A stretch of 33,637 nt of DNA from Trichococcus alkaliphilus. Lineage in GTDB: Bacteria; Bacillota; Bacilli; Lactobacillales; Aerococcaceae. Where the stretch lies: the NCBI RefSeq assembly GCF_003008695.1, contig NZ_PXZT01000023.1, positions 1 through 33,637 of the forward strand, given 5' to 3'. Below are positions 25,295 to 33,242 of this stretch, in pieces. The notes below the pieces were generated by a model. It worked only from the letters and a program-made list of their open reading frames with translations, searched no databases and had not been told where the DNA came from. A program made the position numbers and the translations under genes. Within the stretch, counting starts at the first letter, position 1; each line of letters opens with the position of its first letter.

Positions 25295-26164
25295 ATGATA
25301 AACGCTAATCTAGATGCTAAAGAAAAAAACATGTTAGCACCAGAAGAAATAAATGCTAAAGATGTTACGAAAACCTATTTACGCTGGCACTTTGCAAATG
25401 AAATCCCTCACTCATTCGAACGTTATTTGGCTCCATCGCTCCTTTATGCGATGATGCCAATTCTGCGCAAACTGTACAAAGATGAGGATCAATTAAGAGC
25501 TGCCTACAAACGCCAATTGCTGTTCTTCAACACGCAACTGTCATGGGGTGGCGGAGTCATCACAGGGCTGATGTCTTCGATGGAACAAGAACGCGCCAAA
25601 GAGGTTGTGAACGGCGATGAAGTTACCATGACTGATGATCTGATGTACAATACTAAAGCAGGTTTAATGGGCGCTTTGGCAGGTATCGGTGATTCGATCG
25701 ACTCAGGGACTGTACAATATATTTTTATCGCTATCGCTGTTCCTTGGGCACAAATGGGTAGCCCAATCGGCGCCTTGTTCCCATTCATCGCTTTTGCTCT
25801 TTACCAAGCATTGTTAGGTGTATTCTTCGCACGAAGCGCATTCAAGACAGGTAAAAATGCAACGGGTGTTATGCATAGTGCTGGAATTCAGACTGTTATC
25901 GAAATGTTGTCGATCCTAGGGATGTTTATGATGGGGATTTTAGCCGGAAATTATGTTAAAGTTTCATCAAGCTTAGAATTTGAGATTTCAGGACGTCCGT
26001 TTATTATTCAGGAAATTCTGGATAAGATCATGCCTGGTATGTTGCCGCTGGCTGTTGTTCTGGGTGTATACTTCTTCTACATCAAAAAAGGTCTGAAGGT
26101 AACGCGTGCATTGGTGGGCTTGACGTTGATTTTGATTGTTCTGGCTGGCATAGGTATTCTATAA
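25295..26164 (+). CDS. PTS mannose/fructose/sorbose family subunit IID
   Basis: This 289-residue membrane subunit partners IIC. It has the family markers FERYLAPSLLYAMMPILRKLY, FNTQLSWGGGVITGLMSSMEQ and GLMGALAGIGDSIDSGTVQ. Hydrophobic segments at the C terminus complete the membrane part. AAAGGAAG precedes the ATG. It lies 30 bases after IIC and 29 before IIB, in one transcript. Confidence 0.94.
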   Translation: MINANLDAKEKNMLAPEEINAKDVTKTYLRWHFANEIPHSFERYLAPSLLYAMMPILRKLYKDEDQLRAAYKRQLLFFNTQLSWGGGVITGLMSSMEQERAKEVVNGDEVTMTDDLMYNTKAGLMGALAGIGDSIDSGTVQYIFIAIAVPWAQMGSPIGALFPFIAFALYQALLGVFFARSAFKTGKNATGVMHSAGIQTVIEMLSILGMFMMGILAGNYVKVSSSLEFEISGRPFIIQEILDKIMPGMLPLAVVLGVYFFYIKKGLKVTRALVGLTLILIVLAGIGIL

Positions 26165-26193
26165 AACGGTCATAAGAAAGGAAAGTGTAAAAA

Positions 26194-26697
26194 ATGGGAG
26201 TTGTAAATTTAGCGCGTGTAGATGAGAGGCTGATCCATGGTCAAGTCATGTTGACATTGTCCCAAAGAGATGGGGTCAATTCAATCTTTGTAGTTGATGA
26301 TGTAGTTGCTAAAGATAAATTCATGAAAGATTTATATAAGAGTGCGGGTAGCCGTACCGGGCAAAAAACAATTGTCATGACTGAAGAAAAGTGCAAATTC
26401 TATTGGGATGAGTTCAAATTTAAAGAGTACAGCGCTATCCTGATCACGAAAACAGTGACCGGAATTTATAATCTGGTTAAACATGGTGTTCCGATCAAGG
26501 ATCTGAATATCGGCGGAATCGCTAAAAAAGGCGATGATGATATTTTGGTCACTAAATCAGTTTATCTGAACAAAGCAGATGCATTGAAATTGAAAGAATT
26601 AAATGAAGACTATGGTGTTGAAAACATCTATTTCCAAGCAACACCATCTTCGTCAAGCTCTAGCTTAGCGGATGTATTAAAGCAATTCGGTTTATAA
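26194..26697 (+). CDS. PTS mannose/fructose/sorbose family subunit IIB
   Basis: This 167-residue cytosolic phosphotransfer protein begins MGVVNLARVDERLIHGQV, where His15 is the phosphorylated residue of IIB(Man) proteins. The middle ITKTVTGIYNLVKHGVPIKDLNIGGIAKKG is also typical. It takes phosphate from the IIA encoded further downstream and passes it to the incoming sugar. A Ser-rich patch (TPSSSSSS) lies near the end. The gene is followed by an intercistronic hairpin. Confidence 0.94.
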   Translation: MGVVNLARVDERLIHGQVMLTLSQRDGVNSIFVVDDVVAKDKFMKDLYKSAGSRTGQKTIVMTEEKCKFYWDEFKFKEYSAILITKTVTGIYNLVKHGVPIKDLNIGGIAKKGDDDILVTKSVYLNKADALKLKELNEDYGVENIYFQATPSSSSSSLADVLKQFGL

Positions 26698-26710
26698 AAT
26701 AATTCCTGGT

Positions 26711-26745
26711 GAGAAAGCAGTTATTGCGAAATAGCTGCTTTTCTC
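26711..26745 (+). other. Intercistronic hairpin between IIB and the membrane protein
   Basis: GAGAAAGCAGTTAT (26711-26724) pairs with ATAGCTGCTTTTCTC (26731-26745), with one bulge and one wobble and a six-base loop; the right arm ends in TTTTCTC. It is probably a partial terminator or mRNA-stabilising element that sets downstream expression lower than that of IIC, IID and IIB. Confidence 0.6.
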
Positions 26746-26786
26746 AATCGGGAAAATAGTGACCAAAATGACAGGTGGCAAATACT

Positions 26787-27668
26787 ATGCAGCAAAATGA
26801 AAAATTTAAAGATTGGCTATTTCGATATCAGTCTTTTTATCGTGTACGCCGTACTGATAAAAGCAAACGGCGGTTTATCTCAGCGTTAGTGGCGGATATT
26901 TCTGACATGCGAGAAGATGTGCAGGTGATCGAGTACAATCGCCATAAAAAATATGCATCAAGGAACGTTTACGTTGGCGATATCGGAAAAGCGGATCAGA
27001 TCATTTGCACGTATTATGACACGCCAATCCAGCATTTTGGTCCTTATGTTTTATTTGATCGAGAAGTACAGGAAAAACGGACAACCAGTTTCATTATAGT
27101 CAGTTCTGTCCTGTTGCTCCTGGTGGGTATTGCCGGAACGCTCTTTTATATGCAGAACGCATCCGGTGCAGTTGACCTGATTTCTGTTCGCACCTTGTTT
27201 ATCGCTCTTGCTTACGGTGTCTATTTCTATTTGTTCGGCAAGATTGCGAAGGGGTCGGCAAACCGAAAGACGTTGATTCGAAATACTTCGTCCGTCCTTG
27301 CTATGTTGGCGATGATAAGTGATGCAAAAGGAGAGAAAACAGCTTTCGCTTTTGTGGATGAAGGCAGTTTTGGGGAAAGTGGTCTGGAAGCAATGCGTAC
27401 GTCCCAAAATAAGAAAGCGAAAATTTTCTTTTTGGATTGCGTAGGCGCAGATGCTCCGCTGCATGTTATCGGGAATGATGTTTCTGAGGCTAAGTTGGCG
27501 GAATTGGGTATTGATCATCAGTCGTCAGACGAAAAGATCACTTATATCTTCAGTGCAAAAACTTCGGAAAAAGAGCAAAAGACGCAATTCTATCTGGATA
27601 AGTCGGATTTGGGCCGAAAGAATTTAAGTATGGAAAATATTACAAAAGTTGTGGAATTGTGCAGATAG
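26787..27668 (+). CDS. Membrane protein of unknown function in the PTS operon, faintly M28-peptidase-like
   Basis: I do not recognise this 293-residue protein as a named family. A charged N-terminal region (1-98) leads to two membrane helices (about 100-122 and 134-152) and a soluble C-terminal domain (about 155-293). Three motifs resemble an M28 aminopeptidase: CTYYDTP (74-80), like the HYDT metal motif; RNTSSVLAMLAMI (165-177), like the NxSGVAALLE helix; and FVDEGSFGESGL (189-200) with IFFLDCVG (213-220). The first His is replaced by Tyr and several ligands look lost, so it would be a non-catalytic or altered member with a membrane hairpin inserted. This resemblance is by eye only. The ATG at 26787 follows AGGTGG by 8 bases; a GTG at 26775 is less likely. 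Placed between IIB and IIA, it may regulate or localise the transporter. Confidence 0.7.
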   Translation: MQQNEKFKDWLFRYQSFYRVRRTDKSKRRFISALVADISDMREDVQVIEYNRHKKYASRNVYVGDIGKADQIICTYYDTPIQHFGPYVLFDREVQEKRTTSFIIVSSVLLLLVGIAGTLFYMQNASGAVDLISVRTLFIALAYGVYFYLFGKIAKGSANRKTLIRNTSSVLAMLAMISDAKGEKTAFAFVDEGSFGESGLEAMRTSQNKKAKIFFLDCVGADAPLHVIGNDVSEAKLAELGIDHQSSDEKITYIFSAKTSEKEQKTQFYLDKSDLGRKNLSMENITKVVELCR

Positions 27669-27704
27669 AAAATGGGCCTTTTCTGTAACGAAGGAGGATT
27701 ATCA

Positions 27705-28154
27705 ATGTTAGGGATTGTTATTGCAACACATGGTTCGTTAAGCAACGGACTGAAAGATTCAGCGGAAGTGATCTTTGGCCCGACCAATAATATCACAACA
27801 GCAAACTTGAATCTGGGAGACGACGTGCAGGCATTAGGCGCAACAATTAAAGAATCTATCCTTGAAGTTAACCAAGGTGACGGGGTCATCGTATTGGTGG
27901 ATCTGGTGAGCGCTAGCCCGTACAACCAATCGGTACTTGTGACGAATAGTCTGGAGAAACCGCTGCAGGATTCTGTTTACATCATTGGCGGGGTAAACCT
28001 TCCGATGTTGTTGGAAGGGATCAACCATCAATTGATCGGGACGCCGGTTGAAGAAGCTGCCGAAGCTGTGATCGCTCAAGGGAAGAACAGCATCAGTGAT
28101 TGGCATGTATCCATGATTGCTGACGAAGACGATGATGAGGACGACGCTTTTTAA
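27705..28154 (+). CDS. PTS mannose/fructose/sorbose family subunit IIA
   Basis: This 149-residue IIA(Man)-type phosphocarrier begins [16 protein letters not shown], where His9 is phosphorylated by HPr. [14 protein letters not shown] and [12 protein letters not shown] are family segments. It hands phosphate to IIB of the same operon. The ATG at 27705 has a perfect AAGGAGG eight bases upstream; the longer reading from 27672 does not. The C terminus ends in an acidic tail ([10 protein letters not shown]) very like the end of IIC. It is last in the operon, before a strong terminator. Confidence 0.93.
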   Translation: MLGIVIATHGSLSNGLKDSAEVIFGPTNNITTANLNLGDDVQALGATIKESILEVNQGDGVIVLVDLVSASPYNQSVLVTNSLEKPLQDSVYIIGGVNLPMLLEGINHQLIGTPVEEAAEAVIAQGKNSISDWHVSMIADEDDDEDDAF

Positions 28155-28167
28155 GAAAAATAAAATG

Positions 28168-28217
28168 AACCCTATAGAATGGACACTAAAAAGTGCCCTC
28201 TATAGGGTTCGTTTTTG
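28168..28217 (+). terminator. Terminator of the Man-PTS operon
   Basis: GAACCCTATAGA (28168-28179) pairs with TCTATAGGGTTC (28199-28210). The inner CACT/AGTG stem extends it around AAAA, followed by GTTTTTG. Confidence 0.9.
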
Positions 28218-28236
28218 TATACTTTTAAGTGGAATC

Positions 28237-28276
28237 TAAAAACCTGCCCCCTGTATATTACCAGGGAGCAGGTTTT
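28237..28276. terminator. Bidirectional terminator between PTS operon and mscL
   Basis: AAAAACCTGCCCCCTG pairs with CAGGGAGCAGGTTTT around TATATTAC, with one mismatch. On the minus strand it ends in TTTTTAG and terminates mscL. Confidence 0.9.
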
Positions 28277-28284
28277 GTTGAGCA

Positions 28285-28689
28285 CTATTCGACTTTTTTG
28301 CTTTGATTCACCATCAAATCACGGATCTCTTTCAGGTAAAGTTCAACAACTGGTACTTCGGCTTCAACTTCCACTGGTTCTTCAGCAGGCATTCTGCTTT
28401 TAAGTTTGTTGATTACTTTGATCATCAGGAAGAGGACAAGTGCGATCAACAGGAAGTTCATTAAGGCTTGCAGGAAATTACCATAAGTGAAGTCTGCCTG
28501 TCCGATTTTGAAGGAAAGGCCGGTCAAGTCAGCGTTGCCGGTCAAGGCTACGATGATCGGAGTGATGATATCTTTTACTAATGAATTGACAATTGCTGTA
28601 AATGCACCCCCAATGACAACCCCGACTGCAAGATCAAGCACGTTCCCACGCATGATGAATAATTTAAATTCTTTCCACATATATTTCAC
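28285..28689 (-). CDS. mscL: Large-conductance mechanosensitive channel
   Basis: This 134-residue channel opens under membrane tension to release solutes during hypo-osmotic shock. The N terminus MWKEFKLFIMRGNVLDLAVGVVIGGAFTAIV, followed by NSLVKDIITP, is the conserved amphipathic helix and pore-lining TM1. TM2 lies around FLQALMNFLLIALVLFLMIKV. A cytoplasmic bundle ends in MVNQSKKVE; the stretch before it is Glu/Val-rich. The start has GGAGGTG upstream. The gene stands alone with its own terminator. Confidence 0.97.
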   Translation of the reverse strand: MKYMWKEFKLFIMRGNVLDLAVGVVIGGAFTAIVNSLVKDIITPIIVALTGNADLTGLSFKIGQADFTYGNFLQALMNFLLIALVLFLMIKVINKLKSRMPAEEPVEVEAEVPVVELYLKEIRDLMVNQSKKVE

Positions 28690-28770
28690 CTCCGTTTAAG
28701 ATAATTATATTTCAACTTTGTTGAGATAGCAAAAAATACGTGGTGCAATGGATAATATTTTTATGATTTT

Positions 28771-29904
28771 TTAACGGCAGGTCGGTTTTACGTAGGCGGC
28801 GAGCGGATAATCCTCGGTCGGTAAGCTGCTTTCTTTGCCTTGCGCCAATTCGGCCAACAAATAGCCGATCAGCGGGCCGGAAGTCAATCCGGACGATCCG
28901 AGCCCGCTTGCCGCGAAGCAGTTTTGCAGACCCGGTACGTTGCCGAAGAAGGGGCTGAAGTCGGAAGTGTAGGCCCTCGTGCCGACGCGGATATCCGCGA
29001 TTGCCGCTTCTTTCAGATCGGGGATCCAAGTGCGGGCTTGTTCCAGCATCGGATCCGTAACGGAAGCGTCAGGCTGCAGGTCATAGCCTTTATCGTTCTC
29101 ATGGCTTGCGCCGACGATTGTTTTCCCATGGCCAAACGGAAGCAGGTCGATTTCGCCTTGGGGCATGATGACCGGGTAGTTTTGCGGATCGTTGCCTTCG
29201 TTTTGTTCGAGGACGACCAGCTGCCCTTTTTGCCCCCGGACATCGACCGTGTACCCGAGCGGCTGGAGTAGCTGAGGCAGCCAGGCGCCGGCTGCCAGGA
29301 TGACCGCGTCGAATCTTTGTGGTGGTCCGTCCTGCGTCAGGACGGACAAGGTGCCGTCGTTATCCTTGGCGAGGGAGACGGTCTCTTTGTGGATGCTGCC
29401 TCCATATAGGGTTGTCGCCTTCAGCAATGTCTTCGTCAACTCCCGGCCATCCACGCGGGCGCCGCCGCCTACAAAAAGGGCTTGTTCAACGTTGACGAGG
29501 GGCGGGAAGGCCTTTTGTAGTTCGGATCCCTTCAGGATAGCGACGCTACCGATCAGCGGCGCCTGCTCACGGCGTTCCAGCGCACGGTGGTGGACCTCCT
29601 GGAGGTAGTCGGCGGATTGTCCCAAAATCAGGGCGCCGCAGCGTGCATAAGCATCCGTCTTTAAGCCGTCGGAAGCCAAGTCAGCCAGCAACTTGTCATA
29701 AAAAGCTGCGCCTTCAGAGACGAGGCGGTACCATTTTTTGTTGCGGCGCCTGGACAGCCAAGGGCAAATGATCCCTGCCGCCGCGGCTGTTGCTTGGCCG
29801 TTGCCGCTGTCGAACACGCTGACGCTGTGACCGGCTCTTGCCAAATAATAACTCGCGGTGGCGCCGACGATGCCGCCACCGATGACTGCAATCTTCTTTT
29901 GCAT
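28771..29904 (-). CDS. FAD-dependent oxidoreductase (DadA / glycine-oxidase-like)
   Basis: This 377-residue flavoprotein is of the DAO family. The N-terminal dinucleotide motif is GGGIVGATASYYLARAGHSVSVFD (split by a Gly triad at about residues 8-13). The substrate domain has GGGARVDGRELTKTL, and the C-terminal FAD contact is FAASGLGSSGLTSGPLIGYLLAEL. Members oxidise D-amino acids, glycine or other secondary amines to imines. The next genes upstream make proline, but a terminator separates them, so a proline substrate is only a thought. The ATG at 29904 follows AGAAGGG; an earlier ATG at 29943 lies in the terminator hairpin's shadow without a ribosome site. Confidence 0.85.
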   Translation of the reverse strand: MQKKIAVIGGGIVGATASYYLARAGHSVSVFDSGNGQATAAAAGIICPWLSRRRNKKWYRLVSEGAAFYDKLLADLASDGLKTDAYARCGALILGQSADYLQEVHHRALERREQAPLIGSVAILKGSELQKAFPPLVNVEQALFVGGGARVDGRELTKTLLKATTLYGGSIHKETVSLAKDNDGTLSVLTQDGPPQRFDAVILAAGAWLPQLLQPLGYTVDVRGQKGQLVVLEQNEGNDPQNYPVIMPQGEIDLLPFGHGKTIVGASHENDKGYDLQPDASVTDPMLEQARTWIPDLKEAAIADIRVGTRAYTSDFSPFFGNVPGLQNCFAASGLGSSGLTSGPLIGYLLAELAQGKESSLPTEDYPLAAYVKPTCR

Positions 29905-29950
29905 GGTTGGAACCCTTCTTTCTCCGGTAGCCGGTTGTTGCATTGTGGAC

Positions 29951-29978
29951 AGAAAAAGCCGGGAACGGTGTCCCGGCT
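29951..29978 (-). terminator. Terminator of proBA
   Basis: AGCCGGGA (29957-29964) and TCCCGGCT (29971-29978) form an 8-bp GC-rich stem, with a T-run on the minus strand. It lies between proA and the FAD gene. Confidence 0.88.
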
Positions 29979-30004
29979 CTAAGCATTTTTGATGAAGATC
30001 CCTC

Positions 30005-31255
30005 TTAGGATCTGATTTGGCCTTCGCCGTAGATGATGTATTTGTAGGAAGTCAATTCCTTCAATCCCATCGGTCCGCGGGCATGGAGTTTTTGCGTGCT
30101 GATGCCGATTTCTCCGCCGAAGCCGAAACATCCGCCATCCGTGAAGCGGGAAGAGGCATTGATGTAAACTGCAGCTGCATCGATATCGTTCAGGAAATTC
30201 TGTGCCGTTTGGTAATGATCGGTGACAATCACTTCGGAATGGCCGGTGCTGTATTTTTGGATATGCGCGATGGCTTCGTCATAGGAGGAAACCACTTTTA
30301 CCGCCAAAATGAAATCCGAGAATTCGGCAGCGAAATCTTCCTCTGTTGCTGGGACAGCTTCGGGCAGGATGCTGCAGGTCTTCGCATCGCCGCGCAATTC
30401 CACTTTATAAGGCGCCAAAGCTTCCGCGAAAACAGGCAGGAAAGCATCCGCAACTGTTTCGTGGACAACAAGCGTCTCGATGGAATTGCAGACGGAAGGG
30501 CGGGAACATTTCGCGTTGACCAGAATGCGTGTTGCCATTTCCAATTCGGCAGCCTTATCGATGTACAGGTGGCAATTTCCGACGCCTGTTTCGATGACCG
30601 GTACAGTCGCGTTTTTCAAAACGTTCTGGATCAGGCCGGCTCCTCCGCGAGGGATCAGGCAATCCAGATAGTCATTCAGTTTCATGAATTCATTGGCCAG
30701 TTCGCGGGATGGATCAGGGATCAGTTGCAGCGTTTCCTTGGCGAAACCGGCTTCCGCGAGACCGGCCTGCAATGCGGTCATGATGGCTTTGTTGGATTCC
30801 AAAGCCTCTTTTCCGCCGCGCAGGATGACGGCATTCCCCGATTTGAAGCAAAGGGCGCTCGCGTCCGCTGTGACGTTTGGACGTGATTCATAAATGATTC
30901 CGATGACGCCAAGCGGAACACGCTGCTTGCCGATCATCAAACCATCGGCTGATTTCGTCATTTCCTCAACGTAGCCGATCGGATCAGGCAATTGAGCGAT
31001 TTCCTTGAAACTGTCCGCCATCCCTTTGATCCGTTGCGGATTCAAAGTCAAACGTTCGATCATCGGTGTCGCCAAGCCATTAGCCTCGGCTGCGGTGATG
31101 TCATTCGCATTGGCTGCCAGGATGGCATCCTGATGTGCGTAAAGGGCAGCTTCCATGGCCAAAAGTCCCTCATTCTTTTGTTTGGTTGATGCTTTCCTCA
31201 GGCTGTTGGCTGCGGCTTTCGCGGCAATGCCCATTTCTTGCAATAAACTGTTCAT
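30005..31255 (-). CDS. proA: Glutamate-5-semialdehyde dehydrogenase (gamma-glutamyl phosphate reductase)
   Basis: This 416-residue NADPH-dependent enzyme reduces gamma-glutamyl phosphate to glutamate semialdehyde, the second step of proline synthesis. Clear markers are MGIAAKAAANSLRKAST at the start, VPLGVIGIIYESRPNVTADA, the LIPRGGAGLI stretch, the catalytic cysteine in RPSVCNSIETLVVH, and the ending MGLKELTSYKYIIYGEGQIR. It starts 13 bases after proB, so the two are cotranscribed. No proC is present in the window. Confidence 0.97.
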   Translation of the reverse strand: MNSLLQEMGIAAKAAANSLRKASTKQKNEGLLAMEAALYAHQDAILAANANDITAAEANGLATPMIERLTLNPQRIKGMADSFKEIAQLPDPIGYVEEMTKSADGLMIGKQRVPLGVIGIIYESRPNVTADASALCFKSGNAVILRGGKEALESNKAIMTALQAGLAEAGFAKETLQLIPDPSRELANEFMKLNDYLDCLIPRGGAGLIQNVLKNATVPVIETGVGNCHLYIDKAAELEMATRILVNAKCSRPSVCNSIETLVVHETVADAFLPVFAEALAPYKVELRGDAKTCSILPEAVPATEEDFAAEFSDFILAVKVVSSYDEAIAHIQKYSTGHSEVIVTDHYQTAQNFLNDIDAAAVYINASSRFTDGGCFGFGGEIGISTQKLHARGPMGLKELTSYKYIIYGEGQIRS

Positions 31256-31268
31256 CGAATATCCTCCT

Positions 31269-32084
31269 CTATTTGTCTTCCCTCACAAAATAGGTTCCAA
31301 TTTCTTTGCCGGCCAGTAAATCGAACAATACGGTCGGGTCTGTGGCTTGCGTCAATACCATTTGTTGCTTGTTCTTCAGGATTTGTTTGGCAGCTTTCAA
31401 TTTGGTTGCCATTCCGCCGGTCCCGAATTTCGAACCGTTCCCGCCGGCCAAAGCCATTTCTTTTGCCGTAATGGCATGAATGGTATGGAAGAGGACGGCA
31501 TCCGGATGCGCCATCGGATTTTTATCATAAAAACCTGGAACATCGGAAAGCATGATCAGCAGGTCGGCGGAGATGATTTCCGCTACGGTTGCGGAAAGGC
31601 GATCGTTATCCCCGAATTTTGTCAGGTGATCCAATTCTTCAACGGAGACAGCGTCATTCTCGTTTACGATCGGGATGATTCCCATTTTCAACAACTGCTC
31701 GAAGGCGTTTACGGCATTCCTGCGGCTTTCCGGGAACTGCACGATATCCAGTGTCATGAGTATTTGCCCGACGATTTGGTTATAGTGCGAGAAAAAGCGG
31801 GTGTAGAGGTTCATCAGTTCGGATTGCCCGACAGAAGCGACCGCTTGTTGCTCCGGGATGGTTTTCGGACGATGCGGGAGGTTCAGGCGGTTGAGCCCGA
31901 CGCCGATCGCACCGGAAGACACCAAAACGATTTCTTTGCCTTGCTTGCGCAGAACGGTCAAGACATAAGCAAGCCGGTCGAACGTTTGGTAGTTGACGGA
32001 TCCGTCCCCCAGCATCAAAGAACTTGTGCCGATTTTGATGACGATCCTTTTGCAGTCCAATATTTTATTGCGAATAGGTTCCAT
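31269..32084 (-). CDS. proB: Glutamate 5-kinase, without PUA domain
   Basis: This 271-residue kinase phosphorylates glutamate, the first and feedback-controlled step of proline synthesis. It shows RIVIKIGTSSLMLGDGSVN, VLVSSGAIGVGLNRL, IVNENDAVSVEELDHLTKFGDNDRLSA (split over the substrate loop) and GTGGMATKLKAAK. The C-terminal PUA domain of longer family members is missing; short forms are common in lactic acid bacteria. The ATG at 32084 is chosen because it follows ACGGGGA. The longer reading to 32192 would extend upstream of the promoter at 32183-32211. Confidence 0.95.
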   Translation of the reverse strand: MEPIRNKILDCKRIVIKIGTSSLMLGDGSVNYQTFDRLAYVLTVLRKQGKEIVLVSSGAIGVGLNRLNLPHRPKTIPEQQAVASVGQSELMNLYTRFFSHYNQIVGQILMTLDIVQFPESRRNAVNAFEQLLKMGIIPIVNENDAVSVEELDHLTKFGDNDRLSATVAEIISADLLIMLSDVPGFYDKNPMAHPDAVLFHTIHAITAKEMALAGGNGSKFGTGGMATKLKAAKQILKNKQQMVLTQATDPTVLFDLLAGKEIGTYFVREDK

Positions 32085-32182
32085 GTGCACATCCCCGTTT
32101 ACGATTTGATTTTTTGCATCTATAAAGAGAGTAGTTTTTTTTATGTATTGCAGAGCTCGCATCCAGCGAGGTATTACTTCAT

Positions 32183-32211
32183 ATAGTATCATGGAATGGC
32201 GAAAAAATTAA
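32183..32211 (-). promoter_or_regulatory. Promoter of proBA
   Basis: On the minus strand: -35 TTAATT (32206-32211), a 17-base spacer ending in TGA, and -10 TACTAT (32183-32188). It is an extended -10 type. The leader would be about 90 bases; I see no T-box features in it. Confidence 0.6.
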
Positions 32212-32218
32212 GATATAG

Positions 32219-32250
32219 CAAAAAAAAGCTGCCTGAAGTTATCAGGCAGC
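32219..32250 (-). terminator. Terminator of the second HAD gene
   Basis: GCTGCCTGA (32228-32236) pairs with TCAGGCAGC (32242-32250), and the minus strand then has eight T. The rest of the 312-base gap 32085-32396 holds the proBA leader and promoter. On the HAD side there is an AT-rich 3' region with a small hairpin (CTTTACT/AGTAAAG at about 32270-32287). Confidence 0.88.
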
Positions 32251-32396
32251 CCTAAAGGAGTTGCTCTTTACTTTGGAGGAGTAAAGAAATTTAAAAAAAG
32301 ATTGTTTGTGATTGGCCTACAGTCATGATAAATCTCAAATATGAAGAAACTATGAAGATAATTTTATGAAATGGATAAGATTCTTAGCTGCCGTTA

Positions 32397-33242
32397 TCAG
32401 ATGAGCCCGAAAGTACGAAATGCTTGATGAAGGCCATCCTCGTCCACCGAACTCGTGACATGGTCCGCAACAGCCTTCAATTCTTCTTTGGCATTTCCCA
32501 TAGCGATGCCGATTGCGCAATAGTCGAACATCTCCAAGTCATTCAAGCCGTCTCCGATCGCGATCGTCCGTTCTTTGGGGAGGCCAAGGTGTGTCAACAA
32601 CGCTTCGATTGCAGTCGCTTTGTGTATGCCGGGAACCATCAGTTCGCCGCTGTCATCGCCAAACTGAGGCACGGTGCATTGGATCGTGTCAAAGGCGTTT
32701 TCGAATTCCGCCTTGATCTGTGCGAAAGAAAGTGTGTCGCTCTGAAGGAAGCAAGCCTTATTGACGTCCGTCTTATACAGATCCTCTTCGCCGTAGATCA
32801 ATCCCTCAATGAAGGGGTGAGGCTGTTCTTCTTTGCGTCTGCGGGCGTCCGGATCGTTGTCGATATCGCCGTAAATGCAGCGTTCCACATGCGGCAGGAA
32901 ATTCTTGCTGGCGAACAGGCCGCCGTTTGATTCCAAGTAAAAGTCAACGCTGTGCTGATTGAAGAAATCCACCATCCGTCTGACTTCGCTGGCTGGCACC
33001 GTCTTGTGGTACAACATGCCATCGTGCAGCTCAACAAAGCCGCCGCCAGCGCCGATGATGCCGTCAAAGCCGATTTCCATGATGAAATCATAGATCTCCG
33101 GTTTTGATCGGCCGGTGCATAAATAAATTTCGTGTCCGTTCAGCCGGGCCTGTCTGCATGCGTCCGCAGCCGATGCGGGAACCCAACCGTCATCCGCCAC
33201 CAAAGTACCATCAATATCCAAAAAAATGATTTTTTTATCCAA
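32397..33242 (-). CDS. Cof-type HAD-superfamily phosphatase
   Basis: This 281-residue class IIB HAD hydrolase has motif I FLDIDGTLV, motif II LCTGRSK, Lys in the GIHKATAIEALL segment, and motif IV AIGDGLNDLEMF. The cap lies at about residues 80-190. Such enzymes dephosphorylate sugar phosphates, nucleotides or flavin precursors with broad specificity; none can be preferred. The start codon is TTG, with GAGGAT upstream, and no ATG suits better. It appears monocistronic, ending at the terminator near 32219. Confidence 0.9.
   Translation of the reverse strand: MDKKIIFLDIDGTLVADDGWVPASAADACRQARLNGHEIYLCTGRSKPEIYDFIMEIGFDGIIGAGGGFVELHDGMLYHKTVPASEVRRMVDFFNQHSVDFYLESNGGLFASKNFLPHVERCIYGDIDNDPDARRRKEEQPHPFIEGLIYGEEDLYKTDVNKACFLQSDTLSFAQIKAEFENAFDTIQCTVPQFGDDSGELMVPGIHKATAIEALLTHLGLPKERTIAIGDGLNDLEMFDYCAIGIAMGNAKEELKAVADHVTSSVDEDGLHQAFRTFGLI

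Noticed and set aside
30017-32186. Long plus-strand open frames opposite proA and proB
   Set aside because: Both are fully inside well-identified proline genes and show no recognisable protein features.
32085-32396. T-box leader upstream of proBA
   Set aside because: There is no AGGGTGG-type T-box sequence, and the terminator hairpin lies upstream of the probable proBA promoter, so it ends the preceding HAD gene.
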